In this document: in pieces, positions 1 to 13,369 of the stretch
Layout of the letters: every line of letters starts with the position of its first letter
Position numbering within the stretch: the stretch's first letter is position 1
Source of the DNA: Zygnema cylindricum
Lineage: Eukaryota > Streptophyta > Zygnematophyceae > Zygnematales > Zygnemataceae
Assembly: GCA_037447655.1 (NCBI GenBank)
Contig: JBBHKE010002118.1
Location: forward strand, 114,151 to 128,657
Direction of reading: 5' to 3'
Length of the DNA stretch: 14,507 nt
The notes under the pieces: model-generated
Told to the model about the DNA's origin: nothing
Databases searched by the model: none
Seen by the model: the letters and a program-made list of their open reading frames with translations, nothing else
Made by a program: the position numbers and the translations under genes

Positions 1-5606
<5,606 letters not shown>

Positions 5607-6200
5607 AGCTGAATCTCTTCGATTTCCAAGGAAGGTTGGCAAAAGTTTCTCAAAAGTATTTTCTGGACTGTCAAAACTTTCGAAGTTATGAAAGAGTTTT
5701 CCTTTCAGATGTTGCGCTGTCAGCACAGTATTTTAGTCCGGTCGCGTCACGTCACATTTGTCGCAAAGGCTCCTGCGACTACATGCAAGCTCGTCCCACT
5801 TGTCGCAGAGCCTGCTAGCCGCCGTTTCTATGTGTATTGCAGCAGTTCCAATACAAAACGGAACGTGGCAAGTAGGAGGGAGTGACGTGGAGATGCGGAG
5901 AAAAACGCCACGCTTAAGGAATCTTCGCACCGACATGCCACTGCGGCCTCGCCTGCGCCAATACGACCGCTCGTTACAGCTGACGCTGACGTACTTACGG
6001 ATGGGAAAAGGACAGAAGGGGTTACGCCGCAACAGTGACGAGCATAGAAGGTTCTCACTTCGCAGTGAATTGGCCGAATAAGACGTTATTCCGGTCCGAT
6101 ATTCCTTTTCCTGTACGTACGATTGCTGAGATTGATTCGCCACAGGTGTCGTTCCCAGCCGTCCGATAAGGATTGCATGACAAAATATCTGTACCATAAT
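5607..6200 (-). promoter_or_regulatory. Enolase leader and proximal promoter, GC-rich
   Basis: This region is clearly richer in G+C than the flanking introns. It has two ACGT-core bZIP-type elements, TCACGTCA at 5747-5754 and TGACGTGG at 5883-5890, and a CCAAT box on the minus strand (ATTGG at 6069-6073). GTACGTACG lies at 6113-6121. A direct repeat around TTGTCGCA occurs at 5757-5775 and 5799-5816, and the first copy forms a GTCGC/GCGAC inverted repeat (5760-5779). No convincing TATA box at the usual spacing was found. The transcription start is unknown. Confidence 0.5.
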
Positions 6201-7369
6201 TTGCTACCGTATTTACTGCAGTTTAGTACTGCGCCGCGTGAATTCTTATATGTATGAAATAGTGTGTATATCATGCGACGAATACTGCATCGACTCTCCC
6301 GCAACTTCGTTATCGACCAGCTAATCCGTGGCGACAGAAACGACGGAGGCCCAATATTCTGTTCGAACATTAGGGCACTTCCTCATGGCGCGCAGAAAAA
6401 ATGAATTAGCAATCGATACTTGTCATAAAATCAAGATTTTCTTTCCTTTTATTATGGGTGTCCCAAATACGGCCCTTTTGCTTATATCCAACAAGAGGTG
6501 TACAAGTACTACCAACTTTCCGCAACCGAAGTTATTTACAATAATATCTGAGAGCAAAACTTGTACACTCATCACTCTCGAAAGGAAATTGGGGATATTG
6601 AAACAGATTTCATGACAAGCTCCTCCACTAGCAATAGCTTTATAGACATTGCTTTCAATATAAAATATCAAATTGAAACCGAATTGACAAGATGTAAAAT
6701 AGATTTCAAGTAATACTGAGCAATGCACAGACTTAAATTCGCAAGTAACGAGATAAAGGGGAACTTGGGGTAGTCCACGTTTACCTGAGCTAATTAAAAA
6801 ATGAATTAGGCATAAACGAAGTCAAAAATGAAAGCTACGCAAGTTTAAAATAGATTGGGGTTAGTCCAACTCATCGAAGGTCAAAATACATACAATACTC
6901 ATACATTTTTTAATATCAAAACTTGAGAGGTATATCCACTAATGAGAAAATGATCACAAACTCAAATTAACTCAATCAATTTGCACAAGCGTAAGGTGTT
7001 TTGAGTGGCGAAAAACACATTAAAGCTGATAACGATACACGATGTACCCCAAGAACAGTTTCATGATACCTAATACGAGGTTTAAAATTACAAACTCATA
7101 CAACATCCACAAACAATAGTGTAGAAGACAATATCCACACGCAGCAAAATCCTCCACAATTCCTGCAAAATCTACAACCTAACATCCCTGTACAAAAATC
7201 CTCCACCTATTTCTAACGACAGACTGTTAAAAACTGTCCCCTTTCATAACGTTACACGAATTATACCAATTTCAAAAATAAAAATAAAAGCTCCACGGAC
7301 GGGCGAAGGAGAGAGTGGCGTGCAAAAGACGAAGTAACCAACCCATAAAAGAATTGCCCAAAGAAGTTT
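6201..7369. other. AT-rich intergenic DNA with the presumed 3' UTR of the GET3-like gene
   Basis: No gene is recognised. The part nearest 7369 must hold the 3' UTR and poly(A) site of the ATPase gene, though I cannot fix the site. Small structures seen are a perfect 9-bp inverted repeat GTGTACAAG (6498-6506) / CTTGTACAC (6560-6568), and a near-repeat of TTGGGGT(T)AGTCCA near 6767 and 6857. Confidence 0.6.
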
Positions 7370-9554
7370 CTAATTTTTCCAAACAATATCTCCCATAAAT
7401 TTCAATGCCGGTACTCCACGGATTTCAAGATCGAATAAAGGAGCTTCGATAATTTTCAGCTTTTTTAAACCCGGGTCATTTCTGACCATCTCGAGCGCCC
7501 GGAGTTGGTCCTAAAAATAAATAAAAACACAACAAAAACACGGTCAAGAAAAAATTAACACATACACAAAGAATTAAATTAAAGTTCAAGCATTTATAGA
7601 ATCCATTCTACAACAAATGTAATGATATCAAAAGCGAAAATTTGATCCTCAACAACTTAGTAAAAAGGGAGAGAAACAACAGACCTAAAAAAAACACACA
7701 AAAGAAAAAAAAAATCACGTCCAGAATGTCAAATAACAGGAACAAACAAAATTTTCAGCTCAATTGAAGGACACTCATACTAGTAAAAGCCCACAGAAGA
7801 GTTTGATCGATTCATTCCTTTTCCCTCCTTTCCTGTTGAAGTTTTTTCACCTCCTTTCTTGTGGAAGCTTTTACCTCCTTTCTTGTTTAAATTTGCACCC
7901 CTTTTCTTGTTTTAAGTTTTTCTTACCTTTCTTCTCATTCTACAAAATTTGCAGTCGCTTGTCGAGGGCGGCATGATTTGGTTCACGATTAATCGCTTCA
8001 CCGGGACATCCTCCATTTGAAGGGAAGAGAGGAGTCGAATACTTTCACTCACCGCCATCACCTACAGCCCCATTATATCCAATCACAGAAGCGACAAAAA
8101 CACCACTTTAAAAAAAATGCAGCTTAAATTTGGGTCCTAAAGTCCTAAATTTGAAGGTCGTCCCAAGCCTTCCAAAGGAAAATGAAAAATTTTGCCATAG
8201 AAAAATCGAAACGAGCAACACTGTCTCCATTGCCTCGCCGCTTTTTTTCAAGAAAAAAGTGGAGAGAGGTGAAATAAAAGCTTGAAACAAGAAAAAACTA
8301 AAAACGTATATGTAACAGAACCGCAACCAAAACTTATAAAAATGCTAAAAACAAACACGAAAACAAAGATTCAAAAACAAAACTGATACTGAAATCAAAA
8401 GTGATCCGAAACCAAAATACTATATCGAAAGAAAAACTGGCGCGCATATCATAACTGAAACTGAAACAAAACTGATACCTGACCCTCAATCCAAGACCCA
8501 AAACCCAAATCGAAACTGAACATGGAATGTCTCCTCGAAACACAGATATATATATATATATATATATTTTTTTACCGTAGGAATTGTCACAATCACAAAC
8601 TCCGTCGATTTTTTATCCCTAAAAATACCGCGAACCATCAACATCCTCTCTTTCAAAATTGCGAGTTTATCCGCCTGTTTTAGAAAAAAACAAAGGTAGC
8701 AAAAAAAATAAATGAATAAAAACTTAAATAAAAAAAAAAACGAGGGAAGCAAAAAAGGGCTGCAAATCCCAAACAAGGAAAGAAAAAGGAAACAACAATA
8801 TAGCAATTATTTTTAAACAAATTAAAAATTCCAATTTAAACTTTCGTCCACTTTGAATTCTAAAAAAGACAAAAGGAAAAAAAAAGATAAAAAACGAGGT
8901 CAGATGGAGTTATCATGGGACCTGAGGGGACAAAAGAGCCAAAAAAAGAGTAAAATGACGTCAGAAAAGACAAAATAAAAGAGGAAAATGAGAAGTCAAA
9001 GGAGGTTATGAAAAGTTAAAAGTCAAAAGAAGTCAAAGGTTCCTTACCGCTCTATCCACCCCATCAGGACCTCCTTGTCCGAAAACTGATTTAATCGCAC
9101 TTGTAGCCGAGGATAATTTTTGTTTTAACTGAAAAATTTAACATTCCACATAAAATACGGTGTTAATTTTTGTCTTTTTTGTCTTTTGTCTGCTAAGAAC
9201 ATACTCATAGAACACAGAATAAGTTAGATTTTGCCAGTTGAAAAGAAGTTTTCGTTTCTACCCATATTCCTCCATGTAGAATACAATGTTAGTTTGTCCT
9301 TTTTTTCACAACCAGACAAAGAATCCGTTCAGATACAGCTGAAGAATGAACTGTCTAATTCAAACCATTTTCCTCCCTTTTTTAAGTGTGATTTTTATAA
9401 AAATTAATCAAAAAAGCAATAAAAAATCAAAAAGAATTAAACACATCTTTAATATAACTAAACAAAAAAGGATAAAAAAAAGGTAGTGGGGGAGAGGGAG
9501 GGAGAGAGAGAGGGGGGGAGAGGCAGAGAGAGAGGGAGAGAAGGAGAGGAGAGA

Positions 9555-9610
<56 letters not shown>

Positions 9611-9620
9611 GGGAGAGAGA

Positions 9621-9677
<57 letters not shown>

Positions 9678-12600
9678 AGGGAGAGTGGGAGAGTGAGAGG
9701 GAGAGAGAGAGAGGAAGAGAGAGGGAGAGAGAGTGTGAGAGAGGGAGAGAGAGGGATACAAAAAAGAAAGAAAAAAAAAAAAACAAGAACTTCACAAAGA
9801 ACCTCACAAAAGAGTTAAAACGAAGAAAAAAAATAATCTTAACATATGTGCCGGAATGTAAAAAAAATAAAAGAGTTTTTGTTTTTTTTTTCTTTTTTAT
9901 AAAGGGTGAAAAGCAATAGTACCGTTGGAGCCGTATCGAAAACAATTTTTGTAAAATGACTATATTCCGGAGCTTGTAGAAACTGAACCACCTGTTTTAC
10001 AAAAAAAAAACAAAGAACCCACCGTAATCCGCAGTTCCGTTAAATTGAACGTCTCTATGAACGTGGTTATGTTTCAAGAAACAAAAAGTGACAACCCAAT
10101 TCAAAACCCAAATGAAAAAAAAAAAAAAAATGATATAAACCATACGAGCATAACCCCGACAAAAACCTCAAACAAACAAAAAAAACTAAACAATGTAAAA
10201 AAAAAATGTAAAACAAAACAATGTAAAAAAATCTCTACAAAACCCGATGGCTCACAAAATAAAAAGAAAATAAAAGAAAAAGAAAAACTTACGAAAACAT
10301 TTTCAAAAACGCGTTAAAGCAAATCCTTTAAAAAATCTTACCTTCGCAATAGCCACAGCCTCGTCCAATCCCGGAGGAGGAGAATCGAGAAGTTCGCCCA
10401 ACTTTAGTTCACTCAGCTGATAAGACCCATTTATACCCATTTTTTCTGTTTAAACATAAACATGAAAAAATAAAAAAATACAAACTACTCCGAGAATGAC
10501 TAAAAAGAGCTGGGCACAAAAAGGAAAAGGAGAGAAACGTAAGGAGGGAGAGAGGGAGAGAGGGAGGGAGGGGGGGGAGGGGGGGGAGAGAGAGAGGGAG
10601 AGATTAAAAATCTACCAAAAGTTGAAGACAAACTAAACGTCGCTAAAAAACCAGAGAGGGAGAGAGAAAGGGAAAAACAAGGACACAGAAAATTTATATA
10701 AATACATATACACATATACATATATACATATATACATGAACATACATACATATATACATACATACATAAATAACATACAAAAATAACATACATACATACA
10801 TGCATATATAAACACATATAAGATTAAGTTCCCATTTGTACCCACCTGATCCGCCCATCCCCCGAGGCCCATCCCATCCATGAAGTCCTTCACGCCCGAG
10901 GACCCGTCCTCACCCTTGGTGGCGGACCGGAACTCCTCCCGGGCCTGCTCCGGATCAATCTGCCCGGGAAAACAAGGGGGCGAGGGAGGAGAGGGAGAGG
11001 GGGAGAGAGAGAGTGAGGGGACAGAGAGTGAGGGGGAGAAAGTGGGGGAGAGAACAACAAACGGGTTTTCTTTTTACTAGTTTTTTACTATTTTTCTTAA
11101 TCTGTCTATATTCGTCTTTTTCTTTTTTTTTCTCACCTCCATCGCAAATAGGAGACCGTCAGTTCCATCCACTAGCACTGGCAGCCCCCCTGTGACATCC
11201 TGTCACACCCCGGTGCACTCCCACCACCACCATCAGATATAGAGAGGGAGAGGGCGGAGAGGGAGAGGGAGAGGGAGAGGGAGAGGGAGAGGGAGAGGGA
11301 GAGCGAGAGCGAGAGGGTGAGGGAGAGCGAGAGCGAGAGGGACAGCAAGAGCCAGAGACCGAGTGAGAGGCCGAGCCAGAGTGCGATTGAGAAGCGAGAG
11401 GGGAGAGGGAGTGAGAGAGAGAGGCCCGTCGTTTCCCACCTGGTCGAAGCTGTCACTGAGACTGTGGGCGGGGTCGGTGGAGACGAGGAGGGTGGGCTGT
11501 CCCTCGAGAGCATATCGTACCGCCAGACTTCCCGCGGTACTGGTTTTGCCCACTCCTCCCTTCCCTCCTACCAAAATGAATTGGCGAGCCGGTCGGAGAG
11601 GGAGAGGGAGAGAGGGAGGAGGAAGTGGAGGGGGGTGACAGAGGAAGAGGCAGAAGCTGGAAAGGAAAGGAAGGGGGGGAGGGAGAGAGGGAGGGAGGAG
11701 GGGGGAGGAAGGAAGGGGGGGGTTAGAATTTTGAAAATGGGAGATGGGGGACAAAAAGGGTTTGAAGGGGGAGAGGGAGAGGGAGAGGGAGAGTGGAGAG
11801 GTTGTTTTGCCCACACCGGTCAGAAGGATGAATTGGCCACGGGGGTGGGGGGGAGAGCGAGGAGGGGGAGAGCGAGGAGGGGGGAGAGCGAGGAGAGGGA
11901 GGGAGAGGGGGAGGGAGAGGGGAGGCATTGGCAGAGGGTTGCAGCAGAGAGAGGGGGAGGAGGAGGGGAGGGGAGGGGAGGGGAGGGAAGAGGCAATTTT
12001 GAATTTTAAATGGGGAGAGGAGAGGGGAAAGGAATCTTACAATTAACTTTTGGGTTTTTAACGATTCCGGGAGGCTTTTAATAAAAGGTTTTCATACGAC
12101 GCAGAACTTTTTTCGATTCTTCAGAATAAAAAATCATAATTAAGGTTTATTGGTTTCACAGAAGGCTTTCTTGTTATTAACTTTGATATTATGAACATTT
12201 TTCCATTGACCATAATAAGACACAAACAAGTTGGGTTCTTGTCATTTGACTTTGGTATTTTCTCAGCGTTAACTATTTATATAATTTATATATTTTTTGT
12301 TTTTTTTTCTAGTTTCAAAATTTGTTTAAAGAGTTTGATGTTTTGAAAAGTCTTCAAGGTGTTAATCGAGAGGTGGGTGTGTGTGTGTGTGTGAGATAGA
12401 GAGAGAGAGGGAGAGAGAGAGAAAGAGACAAAATCGTACGACAGAGGGGGAGAGAAAGAGGGAGAGAGGAAGAGAGAGAGAGAGAGAGAGTATAACAATG
12501 ATAAACTCACCAAAGACGGTGTTAGTGAACCTCCTTTTACATTCTCTCCTGCAATCCCTTCCATCCCAAATTCTCTTCTCGCTAAAGACAAAATCGGCGA

Positions 12601-12874
12601 TTCCAGAATCTCCCGATATTCCGATTTCTCGGGCGGACGAGGATCCCAAAAAGGAGCTTCTGACTGCCACGTGTCCCCCTCTGGAAGGTTTCGGCGAGCG
12701 TGAGGAAGAAGGAGCAGGCGAGACAGATGGGGAAGACCTAGAGCTGCACGTGTGAGAGAGGGGAGAGAGGAGGCGAGTGAGGGAGAGAGGAGGAGGAGAG
12801 AGAGAGAGGGAGAAGGACGAGAGAGGAGATTTGAGAGTGCCCCCCACAGCTACTGCTGTGAGGGAGACAGCCAT
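7370..12874 (-). CDS. GET3B: GET3/ArsA-family ATPase, plastid GET3B-like, 10 exons recognised; one expected exon missing
   Basis: GET3 proteins are dimeric ATPases that bind tail-anchored membrane proteins; GET3B is the plastid-stroma form. Exons (minus): 12874-12511, about 11595-11440, 11199-11137, 10959-10846, 10416-10342, 9991-9923, 9128-9048, 8674-8576, 8061-7927, 7510-7370. Exon 1 is Ser/Leu/Pro/Arg-rich and acid-poor for about 70 residues, ending GGHVAVRSS, like a plastid transit peptide. Then come the P-loop [10 protein letters not shown], switch [11 protein letters not shown], the helical part [12 protein letters not shown] and [13 protein letters not shown], switch [10 protein letters not shown] (cut short), [19 protein letters not shown], the zinc-type CKFC, and the end [18 protein letters not shown]-stop. 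Every junction from DQ onward is phase 0 with GT...AG. The ATG at 12874 is the first in frame, with G at -3 and +4. The continuation GHTLRLL... after DTAPT is not found, so function is uncertain. Confidence 0.88.
7511..7926 (-). other. GET3B-like intron 9 (last)
   Basis: The donor is GTAAGA after RMRRK and the acceptor is TTTTTAG before DQLRALE. The sequence is T-rich in sense, with repeated CTTTCTTGT-like blocks (plus strand 7820-7930). No gene is seen inside. Confidence 0.85.
8062..8575 (-). other. GET3B-like intron 8 with a TA microsatellite beside the donor
   Basis: The donor is GTAAAA after VTIPT and the acceptor is TGTAG before VMAVSES. A run of about eleven TA units (8546-8567) begins only a few bases inside the donor. 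The rest is made of short AAAC/AACTGA-like repeats (8330-8520). Confidence 0.85.
8675..9047 (-). other. GET3B-like intron 7
   Basis: The donor is GTAAGG after GVDRA and the acceptor is AAACAG before ADKLAIL. The plus strand is A/G-rich, with repeated AAAAGTCAAA-type words at 8930-9040. No gene is seen inside. Confidence 0.85.
9129..9922 (-). other. GET3B-like intron 6, long; expected switch II exon not found
   Basis: The donor is GTACTA after DTAPT and the acceptor is TTTCAG before LKQKLSS. Homologues have about 22 residues starting GHTLRLLSLPDF between these points. I read all three minus frames and found no match. The middle is a 270-bp GA tract. Confidence 0.75.
9485..9757. repeat. GA/GGGA microsatellite, about 270 bp
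   Basis: The tract is nearly pure (GA)n interrupted by GGGA and GTGGGA units on the plus strand, so CT-rich in the sense strand of the gene. It lies in intron 6. Open frames of Ser/Leu or Arg/Glu here are repeat artefacts. Confidence 0.95.
9992..10341 (-). other. GET3B-like intron 5
   Basis: The donor is GTAAGAT after AVAIAK and the acceptor is AAACAG before VVQFLQA. The plus strand is A-rich with AAAACAATGTAAAA-type repeats (10185-10230). No gene is seen inside. Confidence 0.85.
10541..10604. repeat. GGGA-rich tract with G-quadruplex potential
   Basis: Plus-strand G runs of three to eight are separated by single A's (about 10562-10588), followed by GA repeats. This meets the simple G3+N1-7 quadruplex pattern on the strand that serves as template for the gene. 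Confidence 0.8.
10693..10820. repeat. CATA/ATAC microsatellite
   Basis: The tract is an interrupted run of ACAT, ATACAT and TATACA units, in intron 4 of the GET3B-like gene and just downstream of its donor. Confidence 0.85.
11241..11435. repeat. GGGAGA hexamer tract
   Basis: GAGAGG/GGGAGA units repeat with GAGAGC variants on the plus strand. They fill most of intron 2 (11200-11439) of the GET3B-like gene, up to the P-loop exon donor. Confidence 0.9.
11440..11595 (-). other. P-loop exon of the GET3B-like gene; 5' boundary ambiguous
   Basis: The exon reads [20 protein letters not shown] and continues to SDSFDQ at a GTGGGA donor. QFILV fits the first beta strand of the family. No AG lies upstream until 11658-11657, and that one is phase 2 while exon 1 ends in phase 1. 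A GGTAG just inside (AG at 11569-11568) is phase-compatible and would start the exon at 11567. It keeps GGKGGVGKT but drops RPARQFILV. Confidence 0.7.
11597..11995. repeat. G-rich GA repeats with several quadruplex-type runs
   Basis: GGGAGA tracts are followed by G-runs at about 11672-11722, a 15-16-bp tandem of GAGAGCGAGGAGGGG (three copies, about 11853-11895) and a GGGGA pentamer array (about 11964-11988). Confidence 0.85.
11797..11841 (-). pseudogene. Degenerate second copy of the P-loop exon start
   Basis: The minus strand reads [15 protein letters not shown], 252 nt upstream of the real exon and in the same open frame. It shares GCCAATTCAT and GTGGGCAAAAC with the true exon but lacks three codons between them, so the GKGG part of the deviant Walker A is gone. 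It lies inside CT-rich intron sequence without a nearby AG acceptor. It looks like a partial exon duplication; an assembly artefact is possible. Confidence 0.6.
12377..12492. repeat. Compound GT/GA microsatellite
   Basis: A (GT)n run (12377-12394) passes into GA repeats, broken at about 12428-12445 by a unique segment containing TCGTACGA. It lies about 20 bp inside the donor of intron 1. Confidence 0.9.
12752..12835. repeat. GA repeat inside coding exon 1
   Basis: This stretch of GAGAGG and GAGGAG units is CT-rich in sense and encodes the Ser/Leu/Pro-rich centre of the predicted transit peptide of the GET3B-like protein. Confidence 0.8.
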
Positions 12875-12892
12875 GTCTGTGAGAGAATGGGG

Positions 12893-13110
12893 AGGAGAGG
12901 GAGAGAGGGAGAGAGAGAGAGAGAGAGGAGAGAGAGGGTAAAGTAAGGAGGATAAAAACGATAGAGACCAGAAATAGTATGGCGAAGAAGAGAAAAAGAT
13001 AAGGATGACAAGTAGCAAGGTGAGAAGGGGGGAAGAGGGAAGCAGAGTCAGGAAAAGAGAGGAGAGAGGAGTAGAGGGAGGAGAGAGGAGAGGGGAGTGG
13101 AGACAGGAGG
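12893..13110. repeat. GA-rich leader of the GET3B-like gene
   Basis: A near-pure GA run (12893-12940) starts about 20 bp upstream of the ATG and reads CT in sense. Looser GA-rich DNA follows to about 13110. CT-rich leaders are common in plant genes, and GAGA motifs are bound by BPC-type factors; use here is inferred. Confidence 0.7.
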
Positions 13111-13369
13111 GAGACCGGAGTTAGCAGTAGACGGTGGGAGAAGCGATTGCATATGGCGCAGGAAGTGGGTACGAAGGCAATGGATTATTCCGTACACCGC
13201 GCCAGCAGCACGTACGGATGCCATGGCGTACGGAAGTACGGCGGGCGGAAGAGTGGAGTGCAATGCACTCAACCGTACGCTCCGTACTTTCGACCACCGG
13301 GAAATCGGCAATGAAGTTCGAATATCCGACGGCTCAGATTGTGACACAGGATTTGGCTTTGTAATATTT
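13111..13369. promoter_or_regulatory. Unique promoter-like segment with a GTAC cluster
   Basis: This is the only non-repetitive stretch upstream of the GET3B-like gene. Seven GTAC cores lie at 13169, 13192, 13212, 13228, 13236, 13275 and 13284, all within CGTAC or GTACG, three of them in the palindrome CGTACG. GTAC is the core bound by plant and algal SBP-domain factors. No TATA box or gene start is evident on either strand. Confidence 0.45.

Larger units (their letters stand above)
10417..10845 (-). other. GET3B-like intron 4
   Basis: The donor is GTGGGTAC after GGWADQ and the acceptor is ATCAG before LSELKLGE. It contains a GGGA/G-run tract and a CATA/ATAC microsatellite, both listed separately. 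Confidence 0.85.
11596..12510 (-). other. GET3B-like intron 1 (presumed), GA-rich with an AT-rich core
   Basis: The donor GTGAGTTT follows exon 1. The acceptor is unclear (see the P-loop exon). The 11600-12000 part is GA/GGGGA repeat and holds the degenerate P-loop copy, 12000-12370 is AT-rich with no recognised exon, and 12375-12492 is GT/GA microsatellite. Confidence 0.65.

Noticed and set aside
5733-6197. Minus-strand open frame of 154 residues upstream of enolase
   Set aside because: It overlaps several other open frames in a GC-rich promoter block, has no recognisable motif, and better fits leader/promoter DNA.
6201-7369. Possible tRNA or small RNA gene in the intergenic DNA
   Set aside because: I found no A/B box pair or cloverleaf. 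The inverted repeat at 6498-6568 is short with a 53-nt loop.
9408-9945. Long Ser/Leu and Arg/Glu open frames on both strands of the GA tract
   Set aside because: They are direct translations of a dinucleotide repeat, are open in several frames at once, and sit inside an intron.
11233-12009. Open frames of 230-231 residues on both strands
   Set aside because: They are open because CT/GA repeats lack stop codons. Only the P-loop exon segment on the minus strand is real coding sequence.
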